Below, piece by piece: positions 1-10,208 of a stretch of DNA of 22,460 bases. The notes below the pieces were generated by a model. It was not told the DNA's origin, made no database searches, and was given only the letters and a program-made list of their open reading frames with translations. The first letter of the stretch is position 1; every line of letters starts with the position of its first letter. The stretch spans positions 45,549 through 68,008 of the forward strand of contig JBNGIQ010009028.1 in the NCBI GenBank assembly GCA_049999765.1, given 5' to 3'. Position numbers and translations under genes: made by a program. The stretch comes from Phaeoceros laevis (Eukaryota; Anthocerotophyta; Anthocerotopsida; Notothyladales).

Positions 1-262
1 GAACCCTAGACCCATGCGAAATAGAGGTCGGAGTTGGGTCGTTTTTGTTTTTGCCGCATTTCCTCTACCACAGATAGGCAGATAGGCGAGCCAAGGTGCT
101 TGAGGATAGAGAAGGGCGTTCCCAAATGGTCTCAGAGCTAGCCAGCGAGGTCGCTGCCTAGCTGAGACTTGCTTCAACCAACCCACCGGTACTTGATAAC
201 CTAGCTCAGAGTGACTTTGATCAGGAGTGCCGGGAGTGCCTTATCACTCGATGCCGCCGGCC
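1..262. other. Downstream flank of PPR-A1, no gene seen
   Basis: This stretch lies 3' of the minus-strand gene PPR-A1. I see no convincing coding region, RNA gene or repeat in it. It presumably includes that gene's 3' untranslated region and polyadenylation signals, but no specific signal stands out. Confidence 0.5.
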
Positions 263-3142
263 TCAGGCGACGACTGCTCGGTCTACATGAAGGGCACTTT
301 CCTGCAGCCCTCGGCCAACCCTTTCTATTAGGCAGTGCAGTTCTTCGAGCTGTGGGTGCCCTCGGTCTTCTACCACAAAGTTGTATAACCCCTCATCGTT
401 CTGGATCCAGGTCTGCCCAGGCTTCTTCCATGCACCAGCCTTTTGTCGCAACTCCTTCACCTCCTTCACCTGCTCCCAGAGTCCAGCATCGGCATAAATG
501 TTCAAAATTAGAACATACGCAGCAGCATCCTTGGGCTCTAGCTGCACTGCACATTCAAATGCCTGCTTGGCCAGCAATACTTTGCCATGCTTTCTACAGG
601 CACTCAGCATAGACAACCAAATAGATATATCAGGCTGCATTGGCATGGTCGCCAACAGATGCTCTACCTTGCTGAGGTACCCTGCACGTCCAAGTAGGTC
701 TATGATACAGGCATAATGCTCTACCTTTGGAGCAATGCCATGATCTCTGGTCATGGACTCGAAGTACTCGACACCCTTGTCCAGTAAGCCAGCATGGCTA
801 CATGCTGAGAGTAGTGAAAGGAACGTGACCTCATTTGGCTTGATCTCTGCCAAGCACATGCTCTCGTAGTATTCCAGGCTTGCCACCCAGCTTCCTTCTC
901 TAGCGTATCCAGTAATTAGGGCGGTCCAGGACACCACATCTTGTTGGGGCATAGCATCGAACACAGTCTTTGCGTCCACCATGCTTGCACACCTTCCATA
1001 TGCATGGATAAGAGTATTTGCCAGCAGCGGTATCGTGATCTTTCCAGTGGAGACAAGTGTTTGGTGGATCTGCCTACAGAAGTCTAACCTTCCTGTGCTG
1101 CTGCAAGCTTGCAAGATGCATACAAGTGTGATCTCGTCCACGCTCATGCCTCCCTCTTGCATTTGTTTGTACAGCTGCAAAGCCTTCTCTGCTTGGCCCT
1201 GCTGGGCATACACCGTAAGAATGGAGTTCCATGAGACTACATCACACTGGGTTAACCCATCAAAAACGTTCCATGCATCGGATACGCTTCCACACTTCCC
1301 GTACATAGTAATCAGGGAATTCCCGACAAAAGTATCACAGTGGTAGCCCTTCTTAATTGAATATGCGTGCATTACCTTCCCTTTATCCAAAAACTTGACT
1401 TTAGTTGCTTTGCCATCTACGACAACCTTTTCTTCCTTTTCTGCAAGCATGCCACATCCTTGAAGAACGATGACAAGCATCATATCATCCGAGCTTACAC
1501 CACGTTCCACCAGATGCTCATACAGTTCAAAGATACTCTCGGCCTGATTGTGCTGTGCATATGTGGAAAGCATAGCTGTGTATGACACCACAGTGCACCT
1601 GGACAGATCATCAAACACAATCCTTGCATCTCTGACACTCCCGCACTTCCCATACGTACTCACGAGCGTGTTAGCAACAAACATATTTGAACAATAGCCC
1701 TTCTTAAAACCATAAGCATGTATTGCCTTCACATTTTCCAGTAAGTTCACTGTCGTCAACCGCTCTTCCACAATATTACATTCTTCAGTGTCAGCAAGCA
1801 TACCACATGCTTGCAGAATGATCACAATCGTTCGGGCATCTGGACTCTGGCCTGTCTCCTGCATTGCTTTGTAGAGGTGCAAAGCATTCTCTGGTTCATC
1901 CAGCTGGACATATGCTGCAAGAACTGCATTCCATGACACCACACTTTGCTCGGAGAGTCCATCAAATGCGTTCCGTGCATCCACTATACTACCACACTTA
2001 CCGTACATACTAATAAGGGTGCTACAGACAAACACATCCGAATCATAGCAACTCCTATGAGCTTGAGCATGTAGTTCCTTCCCCATTGCCAGAAGTTGAG
2101 CATCAGTGGATCGACCATTCAACTTGTCATCGTCCTTCTCAGCAAGCATGCCAGGTGATTGGAGTGCACTGACCATGGTCCGGTCGTTTGGACTCACCCC
2201 TTCCTTCCACATCTGTTCATACAATTGCAACGTCTTGCCAGCTTCGCCTTGCTGAGCATACGCTGCAAGCATAGCAGTAAATGCCACCACATTCCTCTGG
2301 GACAACCCATCAAACACGTTCTGTGCATCCACAATGCTCCCACACTTCCCATACATACTAATGAGAGTGCTGCAAACAAATATATCTGAACCGTAGCCCT
2401 TCCTCTCACTTTCAAGATGAATTGCCTTGCCTTTTTGCAGAGTCTTCACTTTAGTGGATCTCCCATCCACAACAGCATCTTCCTCATTCTCTGCCAGCAA
2501 CCCACACGCTTGAAGCAGACTCACAAAGGTCTGAGCATTTGGACTGAACCCTTTGCGCTGCATTTGTTCGTACATCTGTAGAGCTTTCTCTGCTTGGCCC
2601 TGCTGTGTATATGCAGCAAGCATCGAAGTCCATGTCACCACGTTATAATGGGGCAAACCATCAAACACAAATTGCGCATCAACAAGGTTCCCACACTTCC
2701 CGTACATGCCCACTAGGCACGCCCCCACAAACAGATCAGTTCCACAGCCATACCTCAAAGCTTCAGCATGAATGAACTTAGCTTTCTCTAAGTCGGCAAT
2801 GCTGCCACAGGCTTTAAGGAGACTGACAATAGTATAGCTATTTGGACGTACGCCCTCCTCCTGCATGTACTCATACATCCGCAGCGCCTCATGCCCTTTT
2901 CCAGCAACAGTATAACCAGATATCACGGCTGTCCAGGAGAAAACAGTTCGGTGTGGCAGTCTGTGAAACACCTCGAGCGCGTCATTAAGGCCGCCGCACT
3001 TCACCAGTGTACTCACCAAGAACTCACCCAGAAATCTGGTGCGGTCCAATCCATATTGGGCAAGCTGAGCATGTATTCGTTTAGCCTGTACCAGATCTTT
3101 GCTCCTTGTGCAGGCCTTCAAAAGAGAGTAATACAGACGCAT
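263..3142 (-). CDS. PLS-class PPR protein, E/E+ subclass (PPR-A1)
   Basis: Intronless 959-residue frame from an ATG. It is built of PPR motifs in P-L-S order: a leading L-S pair, then seven P-L-S triplets (P motifs recognisable by WTAVI, WTSML, FTAML, WNAVL, YTAML, WNSIL, WTALI), then E1/E2 and a short E+-like tail (GAWKKPGQTW, FVVEDRGHPQ). There is no DYW deaminase domain. PLS-class PPR proteins bind organellar RNA base by base, mostly to specify C-to-U editing; E/E+ members recruit a deaminase in trans (established for the family). Four of the L motifs carry an extra acidic segment between AC and the KGKAIH-type helix. The called ATG opens directly in the first L motif, so the frame lacks an organelle presequence. 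Homologous sequence continues upstream in another frame (see the 3158-3302 entry), so the functional 5' end is uncertain. It is divergent from PPR-B1. Family assignment is firm; organelle and target are unknown. Confidence 0.93.
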   Translation of the reverse strand: MRLYYSLLKACTRSKDLVQAKRIHAQLAQYGLDRTRFLGEFLVSTLVKCGGLNDALEVFHRLPHRTVFSWTAVISGYTVAGKGHEALRMYEYMQEEGVRPNSYTIVSLLKACGSIADLEKAKFIHAEALRYGCGTDLFVGACLVGMYGKCGNLVDAQFVFDGLPHYNVVTWTSMLAAYTQQGQAEKALQMYEQMQRKGFSPNAQTFVSLLQACGLLAENEEDAVVDGRSTKVKTLQKGKAIHLESERKGYGSDIFVCSTLISMYGKCGSIVDAQNVFDGLSQRNVVAFTAMLAAYAQQGEAGKTLQLYEQMWKEGVSPNDRTMVSALQSPGMLAEKDDDKLNGRSTDAQLLAMGKELHAQAHRSCYDSDVFVCSTLISMYGKCGSIVDARNAFDGLSEQSVVSWNAVLAAYVQLDEPENALHLYKAMQETGQSPDARTIVIILQACGMLADTEECNIVEERLTTVNLLENVKAIHAYGFKKGYCSNMFVANTLVSTYGKCGSVRDARIVFDDLSRCTVVSYTAMLSTYAQHNQAESIFELYEHLVERGVSSDDMMLVIVLQGCGMLAEKEEKVVVDGKATKVKFLDKGKVMHAYSIKKGYHCDTFVGNSLITMYGKCGSVSDAWNVFDGLTQCDVVSWNSILTVYAQQGQAEKALQLYKQMQEGGMSVDEITLVCILQACSSTGRLDFCRQIHQTLVSTGKITIPLLANTLIHAYGRCASMVDAKTVFDAMPQQDVVSWTALITGYAREGSWVASLEYYESMCLAEIKPNEVTFLSLLSACSHAGLLDKGVEYFESMTRDHGIAPKVEHYACIIDLLGRAGYLSKVEHLLATMPMQPDISIWLSMLSACRKHGKVLLAKQAFECAVQLEPKDAAAYVLILNIYADAGLWEQVKEVKELRQKAGAWKKPGQTWIQNDEGLYNFVVEDRGHPQLEELHCLIERVGRGLQESALHVDRAVVA

Positions 3143-3157
3143 GATAGAGCAGGGCCT

Positions 3158-3302
3158 GCAGCTCCATGAGCATCAGAGCCTCAGGGGCGCTGCCTACCTG
3201 TAGAAGGGCCTCTATCTCGGCACACGTTTCTGAGTCTATGGACAAACTCATTACGGTCCATGCTTGCGGGCATCCATTTGAGCGCTGCTGGTAAGGTATC
3301 AC
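3158..3302 (-). pseudogene. Out-of-frame 5' continuation of PPR-A1
   Basis: Upstream of the PPR-A1 ATG, a different minus-strand frame reads EALLQVGSAPEALMLMELQ. It lines up with the segment just before the first L motif in the paralogues (LCKEGKLDKVLNLLLQ in PPR-A2, LSDEGQLDKALDILV in PPR-A3). In the PPR-A1 frame itself a TGA lies just upstream. The simplest reading is a single-base frame shift, near 3145-3165, that cuts the presequence off from the repeats. A small unrecognised intron or a sequencing error is also possible. Confidence 0.55.
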
Positions 3303-3944
3303 AGCAATTCGTCATCTGGATGCGGAAATGACCTGGTGCTTCCTTCTCCATCATCTCGCTAGAGTGGTCTTGCCTGGAATTTGTGGCAATATATCTGCCC
3401 TCGAAGAGCTTCTGCTTGCCACTGTGCATAACTGCTGAATTCGAGCCAGTGCAGCAACAAACACCTCTTCTACTGCAGGAAGATCGCCCCTCTTGCCAGC
3501 GCTGCCATTGCACACAGTCCCTTGTCGGTAGCCGACCGCTCCTCCATGTGCAGACGCTGAGGCCGTGTTCAAATTGCAAAAGACATCCACAACTCTCCAC
3601 TGAAGTTTTTTCGCAATCCTGTATACTCGACAGCCCTCCTTGTGAGCGACATGACCTGGGGCCGGGCAGGATAAGAATTCTCGAACTTCCTCCTACTGTG
3701 CGTGACCCCATAGCAACATGGACCAGTAACTATTTGCGGGTGGCCCGAGAAGCCCTGGGAGCAATGCTTGCAGGTGTGGCTTCATACGGAATCCAACCAA
3801 GTGTCGAGCAGAATTTTTTGAACCATCCCACTGGGAGGAGGGATCCCACGACCAACGAAGTATGTGCCACGCTTCCATTCTATTACTCATGTTTGGTAGA
3901 CCATACGTGAGCTCGGACTTGGTAGGTGATGAGCTGACTTCAAA
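3303..3944. other. Divergent intergenic region between PPR-A1 and PPR-B1
   Basis: About 640 bp separate the two divergently transcribed PPR genes. It should hold both promoters and leaders. Open frames on both strands overlap here (for example a minus-strand Ser/Arg-rich frame starting at 3711), but none matches the presequence of the paralogue PPR-A2 convincingly. I cannot place a TATA box or transcription start with confidence. Confidence 0.4.
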
Positions 3945-6725
3945 ATGCTGCATTGTCAGCTCCATTCCACATTTTCAGATATTAGGCATGGGTGCACCAA
4001 AAACGAGGTTCCCTCGACAGACAACTGGAATTCCTTACAACGGGTGTCAGAAGCTCCGAGTGGGCGGGCATCATTCGAAAAAATTGGTGGAGACAACGTT
4101 CAACGAGGCAGAAGTGAAAGTGCTTTTGACTTGAGGATACGTCGACGTGATCAGTTTGCGTGGACTACTTTAATATTGCAGCATATCAAGTCTGGACAGG
4201 CTAGACAGGCCCTCAGAATCTATGAGGACATGCGAGAGAGTGGAGTGAAACCTAGCTCACATACCTTAGTCGCTGCATTGAAAGCTTGCAGTAGCTTGCA
4301 CGATCTACCATGTGCCAAGCAGATTCATGCAGAGGTGATCAAAAGTGGGTGTAAGTCTAATGTTTTGGTGAGTAATGTTCTGCTGAACGTGTATGTAAAA
4401 TGTGGGAACCTGCTGGATGCTAGGCTTGTCTTTGAAAAAATGCTGAAGCGTGATGTCGTTTCCTGGAATACTATAATATTGGGGTATGCTCATGTCGGAC
4501 AGTGTGAAGAGGCTTTGCAGTTGTATGCGCGAATGAAACTGGATAACGTGGTTCCAAGTGATAGGACATTTGTTGCTGCACTCAAGGGTTGCAGTAGCCT
4601 GGTCACACTGGAAGCAGGATGTAACGGAGATGTAGAGCATGCTAAGAAATGGTGCCTGGAGCAGGTCAGAATCATCCATGCAGACATAGTAAAGAGTGGT
4701 CTAGAGTCGGCTATATTTGTTGCGTCCACGCTAGTGGATGTTTTTGCAAAGTGTGGGAGTCTGGTGGACGCTAGGCGTGTCTTTGACAGAATGCCTTCTC
4801 GAAATGTGGTGTCCTGGACTGCCATGATCTTGGGGTATGCCCAGATGGAAGAGAGTGCAGAGGCTCTGCAACTGTATGCAATGATGCAGCAGGAGGGTGA
4901 GGCGCCTAATGAACGAACATTTGTTGCTGCACTGAAGGCTTGCAGTAGCTTGGCAGCATCAGAAAAGGGGAATGAAGCTGATAGGGAACTTTCCAAACAA
5001 CGGACCCTGCAGCAAGTCAGAGTGATTCATGAACAGATAGTGAATAGAGGATTGGGATGTGAAACATTTGTAGGAACAACGTTGCTAGATATTTACGCTA
5101 AATGTGGAAGCTTAGTGGATGCAAGGTGTGTTTTTGAAAAGCTACTGCACCGTGATGTGGTTTCCTGGAATGCTATGATCTTAGGATATGCCCAGATGAG
5201 AGATGGTAAAGAGGCTTTCCAACTGTATGCACGGATGCACCAGGAAAAGGTAGTGCCTGATGCCCGAACATTTGTTGCTGTACTTAAGGCTTGCAGCAGC
5301 CTGGTAGGGTTCGGAGTGGGAATTCTTGAGTCTAGTACGTTCACACAGCAAGTGAGAGCAATCCACTTGGACATTAGAAAGGCTGGGTGTGAGTCGGACC
5401 TGTTTGTTGGGACAATGTTGGTGAATCTTTACACAAAATGTGGAAGCATGGTGGATGCTAGGGAGGTCTTTGAGAACATGCCACATCGTGATGTGGTTTC
5501 CTGGAACGCCATGATCTTGGGGTATGCCGAGATGGAAAAGGGGAAAGAAGCTATGCAGTTGTATGCATCGATGCTACTTGCTAAAGTTGCCCCAAATGAC
5601 CAAACATTTTACGCCGCACTGAAGGCCTGCAGCAGCTTGATTGCATTGCATGAGGAGAGCAGGTTTGATAGGGAACTTGGAGGAAAACGTTTTTGCCTGG
5701 ACCAAGTCCGAGCTGTTCACTCAGACATTGTGAAAACTGGCTATGAGTTAGATCTCCTTATGGGCACGACGCTGATCGATCTGTATGCTAAGTGCAGGAG
5801 CCTTATGGATGCTAGGCAGGTGTTTGAGCAGTTGCCTCGTCATGATGTGGTTTCCTGGACTGCGATGATCTTAGGGTGTGTACAGATGGCAGAGGGTGCA
5901 ATGGCTCTGCAGTTATTTGAAGCAATGCACCAGGAAGGGGTGGTGCCAGATGCTCAAGCATTTGTTGGTGCACTGAAGGCTTGCGGCAGTGTGGCAGGAC
6001 TGGAGAGAGGGAAGAAAATACATGGGGAGATACTGAAAACTAGCCTTGGCCCTGCAGATTTATTTGTAGCAAGTAGTCTTATCGACATGTATGGTAAATG
6101 TGGGAGCATGGCTGATGCGCAACAGGTTTTTGATGCATTGCTCACAAGAGACATTGTAACATGGAGCGCTTTGATTGCAGGATATGCCTGCCAGGGAGAC
6201 AGTGAAATCGTCTTCGATTTATTTCAAAGATTGCTACAAGACGGCATGCAGCCAGATGGCGTCACCTTTCTCAGCATTCTCACTGTCTGCAGTCATGATG
6301 GCTTAGTGGATAAAGGACAGAAGTACTTCGATCTTATGAGCGGAGCGTATGGCATCACTCCAACCATAGACCACTATGCCTGCATGGTTGACCTTCTTGG
6401 TCGTGCTGGCCACTTGGACAAGGCAATGGTGATGGCGAAGAGTTGCAAACCGAATGGTGTGGTGTGGAGATGTTTGCTGGCTGCTTGTCGAAAGTGGAGA
6501 AATGTAGAGCTTGGGAGACAGGCGTTTGAATATGCTTTGTTGTTGGACAGAAACGATGAGGCAGCATATGTGCTGATGTCAAGCATCTATGCTGCAGCCC
6601 ATATGCTGGAGGATGCGAAGGACATCCATGCACAAAGAGTAGAAGCTGGTGCATGGAAAAAGCCAGGACAGAGCTGGTGGACCGACTTGGGTGGAAATGT
6701 ACATGCATTCGGTGTGGGTAATTAG
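3945..6725 (+). CDS. PLS-class PPR protein, E subclass (PPR-B1)
   Basis: Intronless 926-residue frame from an ATG. About 70 residues precede the first motif. Then come seven P-L-S triplets (WTTLI, WNTII, WTAMI, WNAMI, WNAMI, WTAMI, WSALI) and E1/E2 (GAWKKPGQSWW). It belongs to a different subfamily from its neighbours: ACSSL and QVRxIH replace ACGMLAE and KGKAIH, although most L motifs again carry an inserted segment (for example ASEKGNEADRELSKQRT). The protein stops at HAFGVGN followed by TAG. A related fragment at 17689-18163 reads HAFVVGDTEHPES here, so the E+ part appears cut off by a stop. The N-terminal segment is Ser/Arg-containing and could be a presequence, but it is not a clear one. 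It most likely acts in organellar RNA editing or processing with a separate deaminase. It is divergent from PPR-A1 and convergent with PPR-A2. Confidence 0.92.
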   Translation: MLHCQLHSTFSDIRHGCTKNEVPSTDNWNSLQRVSEAPSGRASFEKIGGDNVQRGRSESAFDLRIRRRDQFAWTTLILQHIKSGQARQALRIYEDMRESGVKPSSHTLVAALKACSSLHDLPCAKQIHAEVIKSGCKSNVLVSNVLLNVYVKCGNLLDARLVFEKMLKRDVVSWNTIILGYAHVGQCEEALQLYARMKLDNVVPSDRTFVAALKGCSSLVTLEAGCNGDVEHAKKWCLEQVRIIHADIVKSGLESAIFVASTLVDVFAKCGSLVDARRVFDRMPSRNVVSWTAMILGYAQMEESAEALQLYAMMQQEGEAPNERTFVAALKACSSLAASEKGNEADRELSKQRTLQQVRVIHEQIVNRGLGCETFVGTTLLDIYAKCGSLVDARCVFEKLLHRDVVSWNAMILGYAQMRDGKEAFQLYARMHQEKVVPDARTFVAVLKACSSLVGFGVGILESSTFTQQVRAIHLDIRKAGCESDLFVGTMLVNLYTKCGSMVDAREVFENMPHRDVVSWNAMILGYAEMEKGKEAMQLYASMLLAKVAPNDQTFYAALKACSSLIALHEESRFDRELGGKRFCLDQVRAVHSDIVKTGYELDLLMGTTLIDLYAKCRSLMDARQVFEQLPRHDVVSWTAMILGCVQMAEGAMALQLFEAMHQEGVVPDAQAFVGALKACGSVAGLERGKKIHGEILKTSLGPADLFVASSLIDMYGKCGSMADAQQVFDALLTRDIVTWSALIAGYACQGDSEIVFDLFQRLLQDGMQPDGVTFLSILTVCSHDGLVDKGQKYFDLMSGAYGITPTIDHYACMVDLLGRAGHLDKAMVMAKSCKPNGVVWRCLLAACRKWRNVELGRQAFEYALLLDRNDEAAYVLMSSIYAAAHMLEDAKDIHAQRVEAGAWKKPGQSWWTDLGGNVHAFGVGN

Positions 6726-7211
6726 GAACATTGGATGAATACACCTGTCGATCCGCAGGACATTTTCAATGATACCGCAGGGGAAGTATATCACTGTACT
6801 GAAGACATACAGGACAACGAGGACCCACAGTGGTCAGGCCTGAATGAGGGACGGCGTCCAGGAGGGCAGGGAAACAAGCGTATACCTGCCCCTGCTTTGC
6901 TGCTTTCCTTGAGGACCGAGCTTCCGCTTGCCCGGGAATTGGGAAGTTGGCTGTGATGCAGTGTCTTTCGTGATCTGCAACACGTGAGAACGTGGCTGAT
7001 GAGGACGATGTGCAGATTCTAAATCAAAGCGATGGCTTGATTGAAGAACTGCCAACATCGCTCAAATCCCCAACCCAGGAAATTGGCATCTGCAGTCTCC
7101 AGTAAACTCTTTTCCTCATAGCACGTCGATACCCACTACCTCGACATTTGAAACCCTTTTTATCTGGCCTGGAAACCGGCTGGCCTTGAAATGCTGAAGT
7201 AATTCTTCAAT
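6726..7211. other. Convergent 3' intergenic region with possible lost E+ tail
   Basis: Directly after the PPR-B1 stop codon the same frame stays open to 6956, beginning EHW where the related copy has EHP. The first few codons may be the remnant of the original E+ tail, but similarity fades quickly. The remainder up to the end of PPR-A2 shows no gene and is probably the 3' untranslated sequence of both convergent genes. Confidence 0.45.
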
Positions 7212-10208
7212 TTACAGCAACATTACAGTACGGTTTTCAGCATTCTCCTTCATCCACAAGTTGAACGTCCCTAACAGACCATTCAACTGTTGCTCCTGTG
7301 GGTGATTCTGGTGTGCTACCACAAAAGTGTGCAAATTCTGCGCATGCTCAATCCAGCTGTGGCCGGGATTCTTCCATGCACCTACATGTTGTCTCAAATC
7401 CATAACCTGATTTGCATACTCCCACAAGCCAGCATCGGCATAGATGTTTGACATCAGCACATACGCAGCACTATGACTGGGGTCTAAAGCGACTGCGGAA
7501 TCAAAAGCATGTTTGCCTAGCAGCACCTTGCCATGCTTCTGACACGCTGCCAGTAGACAGACCCAGATGGCTTGATTAGGCTGCAACGGCAATCTGGACA
7601 ACAGATCTTCTACCATTGAGAAGTGTCCTCCACGACCCAGGAGGTCTACGACACAGACATAATGCTCGATGGCTGGGGTTAGGCCATGATCTCTGCTCAT
7701 GGATTCAAAGTACTGGACACCTTTGTTTACTAGTCCGGCGTGAGTGCATGCCGAAAGAAGTGAGAGAAATGTGACTTCATCTGGCTTAACTCCTGCCCGC
7801 CTCATCTCTTCATAATACTGCAGGCTTACTGCATAGTCTCCTTGTCGGGCATACCCGGCAATCAATGCATTCCACGAGACCAAAGTGGGCTTCCGTTGTG
7901 CATCAAACACAGCCTGAGCTTCGGCCATGCTTGCACATCTTCCATATGCATGGATCAGTGTGTTTGCCAGCAGAGGACACAAATCCGTTTCAGTGTCCAC
8001 GAGATCACGATGAATCTGCCTACACATTACTAAGTCTCCTGTATTACTGCACGCTTGCAGAACACACATCAGTGTAATTCCGTTAGGACTCACGTTTTCG
8101 TCTTTCATTTGTTTGTACAGTGGAAAAGCCTTGGCAGATTGGACATGCTGAGCACAAGCTGCAAGCATTGCGTTCCACGATACCACATTCCGCTGGGGCA
8201 AACTGTGTAGAACATTTGCTGCATCCTCAAGGCTCCCACACTTCCCGTACATACTAATGAGGGTGCTCCCAACGAAGACATCAGAGGCATACCCCTTGAT
8301 CACTGAATGAGCATGTATGGCCTTCCCTTTCTCTAGAGACTTGGCCTTAGTCGAGAACCCATCAACAATCACATCTTCTTCCTTCTCCGCCTGCATGCCA
8401 CATGCTTGGATCACGATCACAAAGGTTCCAACGTCAGGACTCATTCCTTCCTCCTGCATATGTTCGTATAGCTGCAGGCCCTCCTCTGCTTTGCCCTGTT
8501 GAATGTATGCAACAACCATGGCACTCCATGACACCACATCACAATGGGACAACCTATCGAACACATTCTGCGCATTCACCACACTCCTACACTTGCCATA
8601 CATGCTAACCAGAGCACTACCGACAAAAGCATGTGAATCAAAGCCCCTCCTCCAAGCATCAGCATGTAGCGCCCTTCCCATTGATAATGCCTTTACTTTG
8701 GCAGGGTGGCTATCCACAAGGACATCGTCCTCTTGCTCTGCAAGCAAACCACAAGATTGGACTATGCTTACAAAACTCCGAGCATCTGGACTCACACATT
8801 CCTCCTGCATCCGTTCGTACAACTCCACAGCTTTCTCGCCCTGGCTGTGCTCGGCACATGCTGCAAGCATCGCATTCCATGACACCACATCAACCTGAGA
8901 CGATGCATTGAACACATTCTGTGCATCCATGATACTCCCACACTTTGCATACATACTTACCAGGGTGTTTGAAACAAACACATCAAAATCATATCCTCTC
9001 CTCCAAGCATCAATATGCATTGCCTTCCCCATCCCCAGCGCCTTCAATTTGGTTGGATATCCACCCACGAGCACACTGTCTTCCTTCTCTGCAATTACCC
9101 CACATGCCTGAAGGGCACTCACAAAAGTCCGATCATTTGGACTGCAGCCCTTCACTTGCATTTCTTCGTACAACTGCAAAGCCTTGTCTGCTTGGCCCTG
9201 CTGTGTATATGTCGCGAGCATCACAGTCCATGACACCACATCTCGGTTGCACAGCTTATCAAAAACATTCTGCACATCCACAATACTCCCACACTTCGCA
9301 TACATGTCCATCAGACACGTACCTACAAACAAATCAGATGCACACTTGTGTTTCACTGCTTCGGCATGGAAATGCTTGCCCTGCTTCAGGTCGTACAGGA
9401 AGCCGCAAGCTCTTAGCAGGGTGACTAGAGTGTACTTGCTTGGCTGCACTCCTTCCTCTTGCATCCTCTGATACACCCTGATGGCTTCCCTACCTTGCCC
9501 AGACATAGTGTAAGCAGAGATCACTGCTGTCCAGCCAAAGGTAGACCTGTGAGGCAACCTGTAAAGTAGCTGGATTGCGTCTTTAAGGCCTCCGCACTTC
9601 GCCAAGGTGCTCACCACATGCTCACCAAGTGACCTTCTGGACTCCAAGCCGTGTTGGGCCAGATGAGTGAGCAGCAATTTCGCCTGAACCAATGCCTTCG
9701 TGTTGTTGCAAATGTTCAGGAGGCACCTGTACATGCTCACAGAAAGCACAGTACCCTCGTGCTCTTTTTGTAATAGCAGATTAAGCACCTTGTCAAGCTT
9801 TCCCTCCTTGCAAAGACTTTGGAAGTTATCACGTGGCTTACAAGAGACCTGAGAGACTGGCGCTCTCAATTCTCTTGAGCCACTCTGAGAATGATAAACC
9901 CTCTCCCACATTAGGTTGTCCTGAGTCTTCGGCATGAGGGGTTTTGTTGACAGCTTCCAGACGATGTCTGGGTGGTGGAGGCTTTCCTTCTCCAGTCTGT
10001 TGTTGCACCATCTTGAGGTGTCTGAGGAGTCACACTCCCAAGATCCGGTTTGCAATTTGCCACGTGGGTCAAAAGCATCGCATCGCCTTCTGCAGATTTC
10101 TTTGGCAGGAGAACAATTGACAATGGAAATGCACGTCCTAATTGAAGCACGAGCCAATGGCCTGGGAAGAGCGCGGTAGGATCGTGCAAACAGGAGCACA
10201 GAACCCAT
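7212..10208 (-). CDS. PLS-class PPR protein, E/E+ subclass (PPR-A2)
   Basis: Intronless 998-residue frame from an ATG, and the most intact member of the A subfamily. The N-terminus (MGSVLLFARSYRALPRPLAR) is Arg-rich, lacks acidic residues and looks like an organelle presequence. About 135 residues precede the first L motif. After the leading L-S pair come six P-L-S triplets (WTAVI, WTVML, WNAML, WSAMV, WNAML, WNALI), then E1/E2 (GAWKNPGHSW) and a short E+-like tail (FVVAHQNHPQ). There is no DYW domain. Four L motifs contain the inserted acidic segment (ACGVIAEKED, CGLLAEQEDD, ACGMQAEKEED and similar). It has one triplet fewer than PPR-A1 and PPR-A3. Role by family: sequence-specific organellar RNA binding, probably editing, with a partner deaminase. 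It is convergent with PPR-B1 and divergent from PPR-A3, which shares its leader. Confidence 0.94.
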   Translation of the reverse strand: MGSVLLFARSYRALPRPLARASIRTCISIVNCSPAKEICRRRCDAFDPRGKLQTGSWECDSSDTSRWCNNRLEKESLHHPDIVWKLSTKPLMPKTQDNLMWERVYHSQSGSRELRAPVSQVSCKPRDNFQSLCKEGKLDKVLNLLLQKEHEGTVLSVSMYRCLLNICNNTKALVQAKLLLTHLAQHGLESRRSLGEHVVSTLAKCGGLKDAIQLLYRLPHRSTFGWTAVISAYTMSGQGREAIRVYQRMQEEGVQPSKYTLVTLLRACGFLYDLKQGKHFHAEAVKHKCASDLFVGTCLMDMYAKCGSIVDVQNVFDKLCNRDVVSWTVMLATYTQQGQADKALQLYEEMQVKGCSPNDRTFVSALQACGVIAEKEDSVLVGGYPTKLKALGMGKAMHIDAWRRGYDFDVFVSNTLVSMYAKCGSIMDAQNVFNASSQVDVVSWNAMLAACAEHSQGEKAVELYERMQEECVSPDARSFVSIVQSCGLLAEQEDDVLVDSHPAKVKALSMGRALHADAWRRGFDSHAFVGSALVSMYGKCRSVVNAQNVFDRLSHCDVVSWSAMVVAYIQQGKAEEGLQLYEHMQEEGMSPDVGTFVIVIQACGMQAEKEEDVIVDGFSTKAKSLEKGKAIHAHSVIKGYASDVFVGSTLISMYGKCGSLEDAANVLHSLPQRNVVSWNAMLAACAQHVQSAKAFPLYKQMKDENVSPNGITLMCVLQACSNTGDLVMCRQIHRDLVDTETDLCPLLANTLIHAYGRCASMAEAQAVFDAQRKPTLVSWNALIAGYARQGDYAVSLQYYEEMRRAGVKPDEVTFLSLLSACTHAGLVNKGVQYFESMSRDHGLTPAIEHYVCVVDLLGRGGHFSMVEDLLSRLPLQPNQAIWVCLLAACQKHGKVLLGKHAFDSAVALDPSHSAAYVLMSNIYADAGLWEYANQVMDLRQHVGAWKNPGHSWIEHAQNLHTFVVAHQNHPQEQQLNGLLGTFNLWMKENAENRTVMLL

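Noticed and set aside
3383-3910. 175-codon plus-strand frame upstream of PPR-B1
   Set aside because: It has no recognisable motif, ends before the PPR-B1 start and overlaps frames on the other strand. I could not show it is coding.
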